A stretch of DNA of 64,000 nucleotides from Sympetrum striolatum (GCA_947579665.1 OX388348.1:13330001-13394000); one strand, 5' to 3'. Positions 1 through 11,636 are shown, counted from the first letter of the stretch. Numbers and translations: made by a program. Notes: a model not told the origin generated them from the letters alone.

Positions 1-577
1 TGATTTGGTAGGTCATGGGTCCAACAGGATTTGAGCTTGAGGTCGTACAATATCTGTATATAGGTCCCTACGTCTATATACGTAAACAGGACTCATAATT
101 CATTTCGGTACTGTCCCGCTTCTTCTTCCCTGAACTCAAGTGACCTCACCCATCGGTCTTCGCTCACAGCAATTTTCGATCCTTCCAAGATATCATTAAG
201 TAAGAATATATTGCGCTGCATATTTGCATAGCGACGTTATAAAGAACTTTCATGTAAGGGCATAGCAGATATATAACTTCGTAGCGTTTGAGGTACTCAA
301 ATTTTATGCTGTGGCGATCCCAGAATTTGCTAGTGCTGAGCTCGTGGCAGTTAAAATATCAACGTTTCTGGAATCGGTGTATGCCAAAAATATTTCTCTC
401 TTCAAATCCATCAAAATAAATGTAGATTCTGCCCATATAGAAATAATGCCTTAAATCCTCATTAAGTTAGATAACTAATAAGGATATTAATATCCTCATT
501 AGCACTGATATATAAGTATGTCAGATTCTTCCATGTTTAAATCTCAAAGCCTATATAATTGGCTGAATATGTTGGAT
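1..577. other. AT-rich non-coding DNA, nothing recognised
   Basis: No long reading frame, repeat shared with the rest of the window, or RNA-like structure was seen here. The DNA has the AT-rich character typical of the background of this window. Confidence 0.6.
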
Positions 578-720
578 GAGGTAGTTTAACCTTGCTTTCC
601 TCTAATAAGCCAGAATGCCATTAGTGGAAAAGTTATCATAAAGACAACACAATGATCTGATGAATGACACTTTTTAAAGTAACCAAAATACGATTAAAAA
701 CAATTCATTCATCAAGGTAT
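578..720 (-). repeat. R1 dispersed repeat, partial copy
   Basis: This stretch matches the R1 family, found at least nine times in the window. The diagnostic blocks read on the plus strand here are GGATGAGGTAGTTT, then TGCTTTCCTC, AGCCAGAATGC, and CACAATGA followed by TGACACTTT. The same blocks occur in the same order at 27690-27935. The reverse complement forms the plus-strand copies at 9470 and 41455. No coding capacity was seen, so this is probably a non-autonomous element or a retroelement untranslated end. Confidence 0.75.
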
Positions 721-2089
721 TGTTGTAAGAACAAGAAAATACGTTAATTAATATGAAATGATTGTTGCCTCTTGACAAGCACTACTTAATAATAATCAGC
801 ACCCAGATTGTTGAAAAGTCAACCGTAATTAACAATCATATCTGAAGCCGATATTAAGGAGGAATAATCAGTTATGTGTGCCGGAAGCAGACTTATCCCA
901 TTCGGTTCTTACTCCGTTTACTCATGCAGATGTAGAAGACTTACTCCGGTAGATTCGTCTTCAATGAGATATGACACACTATGAATATCTCCTTAGAATT
1001 CGGAATGCCGAAGAGGGAGTACTTTACGAGGTACTCCAGGTTATCACCGAGCGATAAGAGTAACGGGTTCCTTGAAGGATTTGAATCGCTGATCCAACGT
1101 TCGGCTACGCTTTCGAGAGTCATCTTTCCTTGAGGAAGTAATCATTGCGAGCAAATTCATTCTCGGTAACCTATGCTTACTTTAGCATGGAACATTTGGT
1201 ACTTTTATTCAGGTTATATGATGAATTTTACCATGAAAATATATGATATCTATGTTCAGGTCTATATTTATCATATGACTCATTAAAGCCATTGAAAACT
1301 TTACAGTAATTAAGCTGAGGTTGTTTCATTAAAACAGGCCGATAACGTATTGTATTGTTGTAATTACCTAAATCGTATCTTTCAACAAATTCACGGGCTC
1401 AACAATGGGGCAATGAAATAACATTTTACAAACTACAATGCTTTTATTGCAAAAATATTTTGAACGCCCTAAGCCGGTAGACAAAGTTTCTATAGCAAAT
1501 ACAATCAAGCACTAATTCAGCAGCAATTAAAAAAACATGAATTAGGAACATTTTATTCGAAACGAAACATCAACATTATTGAACCTTAACCGAAACATGA
1601 AAGCGATATTATTAACAATTATAGTATTAATTGACTACGTGTGTTCAGTATTTTTGAAAAACTACAATAATGATTGTAAAATATATATTTTAATTTATTT
1701 TAGTATAAAAATTAATACGTATCAAAAACCTTCCAAAAGGATAACTATGGAAATAAAATACTGAAAAATACCAATTAAATCTGAAATTCATTCATTGAAT
1801 CGTATCACATTCCGTGTACTAAGCTATATCGTTATTTAAGTTAATTGCTCAATTAAAATATTTCCTTTCTTGTCTATCAAATTATCATATAAAATTACAC
1901 CAATGAATATTAATATGTGAGGCTTACTTAAATTGACTTATATAAAAAATATCTTTGAAACAATTTTACTCTTGGATAGAGTCCCTTTCTATTTAGAAAA
2001 AAATTATATCCTAGAATATTACATGACGGATTTTGGTAGCGAAGATTTTCATTAAAACATTACCTTCGAAGTAGCCGAGTTTTAATTTC
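721..2089. other. AT-rich DNA with one GC-balanced patch (about 840-1140)
   Basis: Most of this stretch is AT-rich with nothing recognisable. Between about 840 and 1140 the base composition is more even and a 60-codon frame is open on the minus strand (941-1123). The predicted peptide has no motif I recognise and the frame is too short to argue for a gene. Confidence 0.5.
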
Positions 2090-2680
2090 GTAATATTCAA
2101 AACGAAATCGGATCTTTCCTTAAATTTATTCCCATTGACGTTGACGAGGAGCAAAAAGCGTTTTCATTCATAACAAAAGCAGTGCGATGCCCGTGATGGA
2201 TGCCCCCACGAACAATAAAAACGAGCTGCGAAGTTCTTTCTCGATTCCCGGAATTACAGGTCCCTTTTTGTGCTACCTTTTTCTCTATACAATAATTAAC
2301 CGTCTCATACATTTCAAATCTGCTCATTTATTCCTCCTGTGAAAAGCGGCGCCCCCAATCAACGATTTCCATAAATAAGAATGCCTCTCTATCCAAAGGT
2401 GAAATGATCTCTTTTAATGGCCGCAAAGCATGCGATTTACGCATCAAGTACGAATGTGCATGTTTCTCGGCGAAGAAAGGAAAATGGGAAAAGAAAGCGA
2501 AAGGCATTAATCGCAGAAAAAATGGCGAGGAAAAGAAACGAGATTTTTGCTCCTTTCTAATTTTAAACTTCCACACAGATACGTCTTTTTCCACCCTTTG
2601 GAGTCCTTACCTGAAGATTGATGTTACGTTACGAAGTTCGGAACCGGTTTTTCGTGTTGCGTCAGGGGTTTGTTTCTGAA
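2090..2680. other. GC-balanced, repeat-poor patch
   Basis: The base composition is clearly richer in G and C than the flanks, and no block is shared with other parts of the window. Overlapping short frames are open on both strands, which is expected where stop-rich AT sequence is lacking. None gives a recognisable protein. This could be conserved regulatory DNA or an untranslated exon, but the sequence alone does not decide. Confidence 0.4.
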
Positions 2681-2761
2681 TTTGTAAAAAAGGCTATGGC
2701 GGCAGGTGATACAAATAAGTGTTTCAGGTCTCCATTCTCCGAATGTTGTGATTTTTTGTAT

Positions 2762-2763
<2 letters not shown>

Positions 2764-2810
<47 letters not shown>
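2764..2810. repeat. (AG)n microsatellite
   Basis: A perfect AG dinucleotide run of 47 bases, about 23.5 units. Perfect runs of this length are usually young and length-polymorphic. GAGA-type factors bind such repeats in insects, but nothing here shows that this run is used that way. Confidence 0.97.
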
Positions 2811-2812
<2 letters not shown>

Positions 2813-3468
2813 GTAAAATCGAGGAGTTTACTGCAACTTTTATTACGAAGCGATGCTACAAATTATTCCTTAAGGATTTCTTAGGATATAGATATTATGC
2901 GAAATGACTCAAGGTAATTGGTAACAAGGTAAATGCAACATTCGTTGGGGAGTATTTTTGTATAGGATAATTGTATTATTTCTGAAAATTGGATGAAAAT
3001 AATTGGAGCAGCTTCTTTCAGCTGAAAATGATTGAATACTGAATTCATATGTATTCAATATATAATAAATTGCGATAAACCGTCTCTATTGAGAAAAATC
3101 TGGACTAGGAAATACCATCTTCCATTTAACCTTAAGTAATACCAGATCATACAAAATTCATCAAATGAATAAAAATTTTAGAAAAGAATATACTATACTG
3201 TAATATGCGCAGAGGTAACAACGAGCACGGTGGGAATAGAAAGGAAGCAAGGAAATATGAATGGAAATCTGTAGAGAGAAAAAACTAATAATTTTGATCA
3301 CCGTATAAATTATTCCACTTCCGGAAAACATCAAAAAAAGAGAAATGCGGCAATCCTGTAAATGGTGTATGAAGATTGAAAGAAAAGGTGTTAGAGAATC
3401 ACAAAGGATAGCGAGTATAATAAAAAGGAAGCGTTGATAGTTTCAGCCTTCACTTGGTGAATGATAGA
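2811..3468. other. AT-rich non-coding DNA, nothing recognised
   Basis: No shared repeat, hairpin or plausible reading frame was found. Confidence 0.55.
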
Positions 3469-3640
3469 TTTAATATTTTAATTGATACAAACCCACAACA
3501 CACATCCACACACGACCATTTTTTCGATGCATAGCATCATCATCAGACAAAATATGTCAATGATGATGCTATACATCGAAACCATGGTTGTATGTATTTT
3601 GTGGTTTTGTATAAATTAAAATATTAGATCTATTATTCTT
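3469..3640. mobile_element. Foldback element with CGAAACC cassette
   Basis: The two halves are near-perfect reverse complements. The left arm runs TAATATTTTAATTGATACAA and ends near GCATAGCATCATCATC; the right arm runs from GATGATGCTATACATCGAAA to TGTATAAATTAAAATATTA. The arms are about 75 bp with a short centre. The inner ends carry the CTGATGATG...CATCGAAACC pattern seen in the foldback pieces at 4536, 25652 and 51347. There is no coding capacity, so this is a non-autonomous foldback or MITE-like insertion. Confidence 0.85.
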
Positions 3641-4535
3641 TTTATGATTATTATAAAAAGGTCTTAACGGAAATAACGTAAATCATAATGTAAATATTTT
3701 TTATCGTCGAAAGTAGAAACATAAAGAATGCGCTCAGTGTATGAGAATCAGATTCGCAGTCACTTTCATTTAAGATACCAATAAAAATATAAATATATCG
3801 AAATAATTAAAAAATTGTCATTTCGTTTGAAAATTACATAAGCTGCAATTGCAGTATGTAAAGGAAATCCAATAAACCAAAAATGAAATGGTGTAATAGT
3901 TGTGTACCGCCATCAGAAAATAAAAAAATATGATTATTGAATTTCTACTGCAGAGAGACGAGTTCTATTGCAGTAAAGTAAAGTCGACCTAATTTATCTT
4001 CAGATGAATCAGCTAAAGAACCAGTTATTTACCATTTTTCGGAAGGAAAGTGATACACGACTTATTTCAAGATACCGCCCCTTTATCGACCTTTATAGCT
4101 AGTGGTTGTCCTTGCGGGTGTCAATCAGATATAGACTCGTTGGTAGGATTTATCTATGGGTGGGGTTCAGGGCCATCTAGATGGCTTACGATTACCTACA
4201 AACTGGGTAATGCTAATTTCCCTCCGAAGATTAGTATAAATAGAAACGAAAGTATTAGGGATGATTTAGAATTAAGGGGATTGACAGATTTTGAAAGTTA
4301 AATCTGAGACTGGACAACTGTACACATTTATGTGAATTGAGAGAGGATAAAATTCTACATTAATTCTACCAGACCTACCTACTATAGAGACCATGCGTAC
4401 CAATACTGTTATCGCGAATAACCCGCGAATAATAAATAAATAAATAATTCATAGCTATTTTATACTGAAATATTGTTTAATTAACATGAATGTCTTTTCA
4501 TTTTCTATACTGATATTTTTTGTTAGGAGTCTCAG
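3641..4535. other. AT-rich DNA with a GC-balanced patch at about 4020-4300
   Basis: The 4020-4300 part holds an 83-codon frame on the plus strand (4050-4301) that I do not recognise. It has no domain-like motif, no upstream splice acceptor that stands out and no match elsewhere in the window. The remainder is featureless AT-rich sequence. Confidence 0.45.
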
Positions 4536-4603
4536 TTCCAGAGGAAGAAATTTTATTAAGAAACGACCGGTTTCGACTAAGGTCTAGTCATCTTCAGGAT
4601 TCC
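4536..4603 (-). mobile_element. CGAAACCGGT cassette, single arm of a foldback-type element
   Basis: Read on the minus strand this contains CCTGAAGAT, a 5-bp hairpin GACTA/TAGTC, then CGAAACCGGTCGTTTCTTAA. The same order (CTGAWGAT, hairpin, CGAAACCRGT, then TAATAAA-rich sequence) is seen in the foldback elements at 3469, 25652 and 51347. No inverted partner arm was found next to it, so it is probably a solo or truncated copy. Confidence 0.65.
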
Positions 4604-4841
4604 AAACAGTGTCAGCTGCCTCAATTGTTAATGTTAACCTCAAATTACTGATTTTTTAAATTTATTTTTATGAAAAAATCAGGATCATGCATGGACGGCA
4701 ATATCGCATTTGATTTTTCCAATATATATTATACAGGGGAAATGAACCAAATTTGGGTACCCATTTTATTTTTTTGCTTTGCAGCCAAGAGATAGTTGGT
4801 TAAATACTCAAATTATTTCTTAAATACTTTGATAAGTTCTT

Positions 4842-4985
4842 CGACAAAAACAGAAGATGTTGGATGACTTCGAGGATGCGGTTAACTATAGGGAAATGAA
4901 GGAGATGGCGATCAATAGGGATTTTTTATTGTGCTTGAACCTACCGAAAGGTAGAACACATTACATGATGATAAATTCTTCATAA
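4842..4985 (+). pseudogene. LINE reverse transcriptase ORF, extreme C-terminal fragment
   Basis: The frame starting at 4842 reads RQKQKMLDDF, then NYREMKEMAINRDF, and runs to a TAA at 4983-4985. This matches the tail of the LINE copy at 61592-61735 (KMLNDIRSEVSYKELALNGD). It also has the LDDL...YRELKEMAxDR pattern typical of the end of insect non-LTR retrotransposon polyproteins. The following AACCTACCGAAAGGTAGAAC is shared with 61745-61762. It is a 5'-truncated dead copy. Fragment 4996-5373, which carries an earlier part of the same ORF, lies directly downstream, so two insertions abut here. Confidence 0.8.
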
Positions 4986-4995
4986 GATTCTGTAG

Positions 4996-5373
4996 CTTTA
5001 CCTTGGAAGAAAAGCGAAGGATAGGATTGATGCTTTTGAAATGTGGGTGTGGAGGAAGATGGAGAGAATAAGATGGGTGGATAGAATAAGTAATGATGAA
5101 GTGCTTAGAAGAGTTGGGGAGGAAAGAACATTACTCCGCACAATACGGAAAAGAAAAGGAAGCTGGATTGGACATGTTGTAAGAGGGAAGGGGATTCTAA
5201 CTACAGCCATTGAAGGAACGGTGGAAGGAGAAAAGAGAAGAAGAAAGCTAAAGTTTATAGATGAGGTGAAGAGAGGAGGATACAAGAAGACCAAGGAGGA
5301 GGCAAGGGACAGATTTAAGTGGAGACGGTTGTGGTGTGTGGGACCTGCCGACAGACAGAACACCAGAAGATGA
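4996..5373 (+). pseudogene. LINE reverse transcriptase ORF, C-terminal fragment
   Basis: The frame is open from 4996 to a TGA just after 5373. It reads KDRIDAFEMWVWRKMERIRW, then RISNDEVLRRVGEERTLL and WIGHVVRGKGILTTAIEGTV. This is the conserved region after the reverse transcriptase core of a family of arthropod non-LTR retrotransposons: a FEMWxWRRM block, a SNEEVLxRVGEERxLL block and a WIGHVLRGEGLL block. The catalytic FADD-type core and the endonuclease are absent, so the copy is 5'-truncated and inactive. The end (WCVGPADRQN) has drifted from the usual tail. An ATG lies at 5041 but there is no reason to think it is used. The clade (RTE, CR1, Jockey or other) cannot be fixed from this part. 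Confidence 0.88.
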
Positions 5374-6212
5374 TGAAATCTCCAGGCTCTTATAATCTTC
5401 ATTTAATCTTTAGTTCTGTTTTTATTTTTTGTTTGAACCGCAAAATCCCCTGATCCAAGTCTTTGATCTCTTGTAATAATGCTCCAGATTTATTTCTATG
5501 AAAATAAATATCGCTCAGGAAATCTTCTTCTATGCCCAGGAAAGGAAGAAGATTTTTACACCTGTAATCTTAGGAGTCTGCCCCTTGAGATGCATTGCGT
5601 ACTGCAGGGCACGAACAAATCAAGATTGGCATTGAAATTATCTCTCTTTCCGTTAACCAAAGGACTTGTACGACTCAACCCATTGCTCTAAAGTTTTTCT
5701 CCGTCGTTCTATTGCAGTCGTGTTATCCAGTCGCCGAGTGAAGGATGGCTATATTCGATTAACGGATAACTTCCTTCCATTAATTCGCAAAAGCATCACG
5801 GCCTTCTGTTCTATATTTCATAGCGAGGTATCTGATCGGGATTAACAAATGAATTACTCCATGGCTGCGCTGTAATCTTTCTGTCCATTACTTGATGACT
5901 TTTCAACAGAGCAGGACGTGCAGAATAAGTAAAACTTCTGAATTGAAGTGGAAATTAGAAAAAAATATCTTTGAGATGAAAGCTACGGAAGATGAATAAT
6001 GCAAGGAAGAACTTCGTCGAAAGAATTCCAGTGTCGTAATTTTTAGAACTTTGGAGATAAAAACAGAAAAGTTGCTTTGTATTAACATAAAAGTGTGGAA
6101 GGAAAAGAATATAGATTAAAGTATACGTGTATATAAGTATGTTTATCAAAAACCATACATCAAAGTATATTCAAACAGCTATTATTATTTTTTCCCAAAT
6201 TTAAAAATAGTG
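5374..6212. other. Non-coding DNA, nothing recognised
   Basis: A 70-codon plus-strand frame (5479-5691) and short minus frames near 5903-6149 give peptides with no recognisable motif. No repeat shared with other parts of the window was seen. Confidence 0.5.
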
Positions 6213-6298
6213 AAGTTATATGCTTGTGGAAACTAGTATTAATAGTTAAGTTATATGCTTGTGGACACCAGTGTTAACTGGTTTCCACAAGCATATCA
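6213..6298. repeat. Short direct repeat plus inverted copy (hairpin)
   Basis: AAGTTATATGCTTGTGGA occurs at 6213 and again at 6247. The reverse complement TCCACAAGCATAT follows at about 6284-6296. The second and third copies can pair into a stem of about 20 bp with a small loop around the AACACTGG region. This is most likely a decayed foldback insertion with one arm duplicated. Confidence 0.75.
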
Positions 6299-7240
6299 AT
6301 TACTGCAACAGTATTCAGAAATAATTGCTTTCTCCATGTTGAATTTATCTTAAATTTATGTAAATCTAAATAAACTCAACATTTGAATTGTAATCAAAGG
6401 CATTACAGCTAAAAGATTCCTGTATAGTGATATCCTTGAATTGTTCGCTTGTGTTTAAACTTTTAGAACTTGATGGATACGCTCATATTTACATACCATT
6501 GAATAGTTTTTATTTTACGTAGTATAAGGTTAATCACGAAATTAATACGAACGTTTGAAACGTAAATCTGCAGCAAAGCTTTCAAAGGAAATTCATCACA
6601 AGTGCTACAGAAAAAGTACAGCACCATCGCAAATATCAGAAAAACGTCGGTAACAAAGGAAATGAGATCCATGAATAAATTCCCTTGTGAAATGAGATTA
6701 TTTATGGATTTATGAAAGCATTTCACTCCTTCTTAAAACAGAGCATTCTTAAAATACATTGCTGTGTAAAGACTTTCAAAGAGTAAAGTAAATATACCCA
6801 CTTCTGATACCTGCCAATTCCAAGGAAACATTATCACGTTGTTTTAATTATTCATTTTTCTCTCTTCCACTAATCTTTCAACAATATCGAATCCAATTAT
6901 TTTTATATAACACTTTATTAGTTGCAATTTTCGTCTGTGGTTTGCTATTTTATTTTCCCCAATTAAAGACTAATTAACTGCTCATTTAAAGTTTAACGTT
7001 GAGTTACGGAAAGCAACTTATGCTCATTATTTTATACAAATGCATTGAAATTTAGAGGAATAAAATAATTCAGGAATCACAACACAATTTTGCATCTTTT
7101 ACTGTTATGTAAAATTTTAAATTTCAAACTTTTCCGCAAATTGCATTCACACCTTGTTCTGAAACACAGATTTTGACTGATTGGTCTTCCACTAAGTGAT
7201 TATCTAAATTTCTTGATGAATGCACCATTATTTAAATACG
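6299..7240. other. AT-rich non-coding DNA, nothing recognised
   Basis: The 87-codon minus-strand frame at 6463-6726 is unrecognised and rich in residues encoded by AT codons. No repeats or RNA genes were seen. Confidence 0.55.
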
Positions 7241-7321
7241 TACACTCCTGGCCAAAATTAACGCAGCACCGGCCGTAAGGATCGCTAGGGAGATGCTGCG
7301 TTAATTTTGGCCAGGAGTGTA
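7241..7321. mobile_element. 81-bp Tc1/mariner-like MITE with TA target duplication
   Basis: The element begins TACACTCCTGGCCAAAATTA and ends with its exact reverse complement at 7302-7321. The matching arms extend to about 28 bp (through ACGCAGCA). The centre holds only about 25 bp. A TA dinucleotide at each end fits the TA target site used by Tc1/mariner transposases. There is no coding sequence, so it is an extreme internal-deletion derivative. The near-perfect arms suggest a fairly recent insertion. Confidence 0.9.
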
Positions 7322-9469
7322 CATTGCTTCTTATTCTGTTTTCATAGTGGTACCCTAATTTCAGCTTAACGTGCTTTTCCTGCTTAAAATTCGACCATAG
7401 GATCACATTCGGCCATTTTCCTTATTAATGCGAATGGCTTTCAATTAATTTCTGTCATGCTACTGATCTATTGTGAAATAGAGGGTTTGAGACTTGGTTG
7501 AGATTGAATTGACAACTTAAGTTGTAAATGGCTAACAAACAGGTCTTCAGAAGGCGTTACGTCCTTGAACAGCTTACATATATGTCGAATATACTCAACT
7601 GCTTCAACTATAATCCGAAGTTTTTTTTTCAAACTTCAGTTCTTTCATACCTCGGTCATTCCGCTAGGCTTCCCAAGTGGGGAAATGAATAATCGCCGAA
7701 AATGTAATCTCTGATGTAATGACCTCGATAAGACTCCTTCATAAGAGTTGGCAAGCTGACATTTTTATTGCTGTTAATTCCAACTCCTTATCGGCCGGGA
7801 TAACCTCATCTGTTAGTTAGACCTCTCGAATCAGACAGATGATTATATTCTCCATATCTCCAAAAAGAGACAAGGCTGCTCATAATTAATAACCCCTTAT
7901 ACCTTTACCAAGATATGAGTTATTCCCGAAATTCGTAGGTTATAAGTCACTGTCATGGGAAGTCCCACGTAGAAATAATTATCGTGCTTCTACTAAAAGT
8001 TATAAATAGCAACAAAGGCCTTTTGTAGAACACCTACCATCACATAAAAGAAGCTGAACTTTGAATCATAAACGGGGAGTTCAACAATCATCGTTACGCA
8101 TGAACTTTGCTCTTTTGAATTTTAGAGAGCTTTCGTGCGAAGGAACTTGGGTCCATATCCAATTTAAAAATCCTCTGAAGCATAAAAAGTTTGCTACATG
8201 AAGGGACCTCTTGCGTCAAATTACTATTTCAACAATGGATGATCAAAAATATCACATTTTGTAGATAGAGAGTCTTTTCAACATAACAGAGCACTTTCCA
8301 TCTGATTGATATCAGTCAAGCACATAATCATAGCCCATCGAAGCGAAGCTGCTGTCAGAATTACGATGGAGATTCCTACATGACATATTAACAGTTACAG
8401 CGATTTGAAGGCACTCGGCATAGCTAGTAGTTAGTTTCAATTTGGTATTTAGTGGCTAGCATTTTTTTCAATTGATACTGGTGATTCAGCTGAGTGCGGT
8501 ATGTTGTGATTCTTTTACAACAAGAAATTAAATTAAAAACCTAAATATTTCATTTAGAAATTTAAATAAAGTAACTACGGCAACAATAAATATAATAAAA
8601 CAATACCATATAAATCTTGAATTACAGGTATAGGCAATATATGTTTCCATAGGTTAGGCTTTGAGGAATCAAATTCAAATTGGCATTAAGCTTCCAAAAT
8701 GGTCTTTAAAATTAAACTAATTAAAAGAAAATTTTATAACTGTTAGTTATTTGAGTAAGTTTTATTAGAAAAGACAGTTCCATTCGTATTTTTAATTTCA
8801 GGGATAAGCAAATCTCAACTAAAAATATTACTTTACAAACTGATGAAGATATATGCACATTGCTAGGCGAGTGAATTTTCATATTGAATTCTCGGATCTT
8901 TTGATAGATGAACATTGACGGAAGAAATGTTTGCATGGCCAGACTCTAAATTAGATACAGTTTAATAATCGATTATTCGCTCTCGTGTGATAATTTGAAT
9001 TGGGAAAATTCTTTGCTTGAAGCGTGCCGATACAAAGGGAAGTTTTAGTCTATTTTCCAACAAAAAGTGCCAAGCTAAGGATGAGGTGGTGATTAAATGC
9101 GCTGGAATGATAGCGTGAGTAGTACAAAACAGGTTGTCTGCAGCCCATGGAATCATTCCGAATGCAAATAGCGCCAACAGGAGAGAAAACTCTGAAGCTT
9201 CCCCCGGCTACAAAATGCAAAACGTTTTGATTCCACCGGAGAAAAAGAAAATTCATACAGAATTAACATTTTATAGCTTAATGGCATTCGGTTGCATTGT
9301 TTGAAGTTATTGTGGAGTACGATCACGAGAAGGAATGACTGGCAATCGACTGGTAGAATACAGCTACTCATTGTTTAGAGTCTATTACTATATCTTGATG
9401 AATGGAATATTTTCTGTGTCATTTGGCACATGGAATATGGCACAGGAAATTGGAAAAATGTATCCTTCA
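7322..9469. other. Non-coding DNA, nothing recognised
   Basis: Several short frames are open (for example on the minus strand at 8721-8936 and 8962-9371), but none gives a recognisable protein. No shared repeat was found. Composition is mixed, with somewhat higher GC around 7500-8200. Confidence 0.5.
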
Positions 9470-9795
9470 TCCGCTTTCGTCTCAGTCATGTGTTGCCGTT
9501 CATGGCTGTGATGACACGAAAGATGCTGAGGCAAAGGTGATGCTGAAGAACGACCGTGATTAAGGTTTCTCCTTACGGAATGTGGAGGAAAGTGTTTCTC
9601 GTAGAGTCATTGTGCTTCCCTTACGTGGACTTGTTCCGACCATAGAATTCTATCTTAGCGAGGAAAGTAAGGCAAAACTACCTCCTAACCAACTCCTCAT
9701 CCTGCCTAGTAAGCCTCATTCCCACCATTAGCTTATGTATGTGTATGGTAGCTAATGCTAGAGGGGGTTAGGTGCCTACTTTTGAATCAGGATGA
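9470..9795 (+). repeat. R1 dispersed repeat, near full copy
   Basis: Blocks in order are a GATGACACGAAAG-like start, GATGCTGA, TCTCCTTACGGAATG, AGTCATTGTGCTTCCCTTAC, GAGGAAAGTAAGGC, CTCCTCATCCTGCCTAGTAA, CCTCATTCCCA, and TAGAGGGGGTTAGGTGCC. The copies at 29405, 41455 and 46381-47235 keep the same order in plus orientation. The copies at 578, 27690, 48865 and 60135 are inverted. The length of about 330 bp is the longest here and may be close to the full unit. Confidence 0.8.
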
Positions 9796-10440
9796 ACAGG
9801 CAGATAATACTAATTGTTTCTTTGAGAGCGCTAAAATAATTGTGAAATTACATGAATTTGAAATAATCTCCTTCAAAAAGACCAAGTAATTTAATTATGT
9901 ATTGAGAAGCAAGCACCTTTGAACCCATTAACATTGCGGAACTTCATTGCATCCATATCCACATTTTAGAAAGCAACTTCGTAATGATTTGTAATTTACA
10001 AGTCATTGTTTCCTCATTATTTATGAAATCCCATATTAATTACTGAATTTAAGACGTTAATAAAATTCCACGGTTGCCTTTTAATGCAATCATATCCTTG
10101 ATGTATTACAGGTTAAATACTTTAAATACAGTTTAATTGATTATTTTTCACTTTTTAGTTATGCTCAGTTCGATTTACATCATTCCAAAGAGCTGGTAAA
10201 AATCGCGAGAATCATCCACTATAATGATTAATAGCTAACAATCTAATCTATACAGCTGAAGACAATCACTAATAATTAAAGAGGCTCATCTACCAGATGT
10301 GGTAGAAATTCATAACGTAAAATGAAGCTAACAAGATAGTACTTTTTCCACAGGATTTGTAATATGTCCGAAGGAGACGATTCTCCGTTGAAACCGGTAG
10401 CATATTGAAAATCCTGCAGAAAAAATGCACTCTTGTTTCC
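9796..10440. other. AT-rich non-coding DNA, nothing firmly recognised
   Basis: A GAAACCGGTAGCAT stretch near 10392-10405 resembles the CGAAACCGGT cassette of the foldback family, but the hairpin and flanks are missing. Otherwise the sequence is unremarkable. Confidence 0.45.
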
Positions 10441-11250
10441 TTCATTTTTACTATATAAGAAAAACCGGCGCGTGTTGGTTGGCGTGAAGCGACTGCTCAA
10501 GAAAATCTCTGGAGATAGCCTCCTACAATTAGGAGCAATCAGTCCACCCGAGTCAACCTGCTACTACCACCAGCAGCCGTAACTTCATTTCAGTTGAAGA
10601 CGTAAACGAAAAACCTTGGAAGCAAATCCGTTATCGATCCCTTTCCCGTTTGATTTGACCTTCGCGATAGCAACAGGAAATAACTTGAACACGACGACGA
10701 GGATCCGTCACGCCGAAGACTCTCGTCATTAGAAGACTTAGCATAAAAACCCAGCTAATCACCAACACCGCCATTCAACGCGCAATGAGTAAAAACAACC
10801 CTGGCGAACTAGTTAAAAATCCCGGCGAAAAAAGGCACGTCTCAACCGCGCCCGTAATTGACTACGCGAGGGACTGCCCGCTTTTTAAGCCTCTGATTAC
10901 CCGAGTTCCCCCGCAGACGGAGGGCAGAAGGATCGCTGAATGACGGCAGCCATCCAATAACACTTCGAAGGCCAGTGGACTCCCATCTCCCGCCGAGTTA
11001 AGTGAAGGAAGCGGGGGATTAGAGTGGGGAGGAGCTCTGGGGGGAGATGACGCCTTTCCTACCTGTGGGAACCACGCGACCCCGGCTCGGTAGGCCTACT
11101 CCAGTTCCCACCCCCCGGACGCGTTCATCTCCCGCCCCCCGCTCGCCTGCCGCCTCCCCATCCCCCCGTGAGAGCTGGTTGCTGAACCGCTCTTCGCGTG
11201 CTGCTCTTAGGTAAGACGTTCTTGGGGACTCTGAAAACGTACTACAGCGA
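10441..11250. promoter_or_regulatory. CpG-rich island, possible promoter or untranslated first exon
   Basis: This is the most GC- and CpG-rich part of the window. It includes many CGCC, GCGC and CGAGG stretches and, at about 11100-11170, C-rich runs. It contrasts strongly with AT-rich flanks. No repeat shared with the rest of the window lies inside it. At 11208-11216 the plus strand reads TAGGTAAGA, a good match to an animal 5' splice donor (cut after 11210). A 78-codon minus frame over the same DNA (11019-11255) is arginine, glycine and serine rich and is probably not coding. A promoter with a non-coding first exon on the plus strand is one reading; a conserved enhancer is another. Neither is proven. 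Confidence 0.35.
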
Positions 11251-11359
11251 GGCATTTCTGTAAATGATTTCTGATTTGATATTCATTCAAACTTCTTAAA
11301 TACACACGTTGCTCTTTGCGCCATATTGTATTGTTTTATCCCGTTCTAAAACATTTTAG

Positions 11360-11636
11360 CCTTGGCGTCTCTCTTATACCTGTTTTCCTCTTATACATAT
11401 ACCTATATCTCTCTTATACATATGCCTGTATCTCTCGTACGTATCCCCATATCTCTTTTGTATATATATACCTACCTCTCTCTTATACATATGTACATCT
11501 CTTTCATATACATATACCTTCGTCTCTCTTAAACCTATGTCTTCCTTAAACATATATCCATATCTCTCTTATATATATCCCTATATCTCTCTTATACGTA
11601 TACCTATATCTCTCTCATACCTATGTAGTTATATTT
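11360..11636. repeat. Pyrimidine-rich minisatellite, unit about 24 bp
   Basis: Roughly ten diverged units follow the pattern CTCTCTTATACATATACC plus a short TATAT spacer. Individual units differ by substitutions and small indels (CCTGTAT, GTACGTATCC, ATGTACAT and so on). A further remnant unit (ACCTATACCAACCTCTCTCT) lies at 12020-12039, beyond an intervening retroelement-like insert. The array probably once ran through both parts. Confidence 0.85.

Noticed and set aside
3469..3640. Full hammerhead ribozyme call in the foldback cassette
   Set aside because: The core carries one extra base after CTGATGA and I could not place stems I and III with a cleavage site. It is kept as a hypothesis in the findings only.
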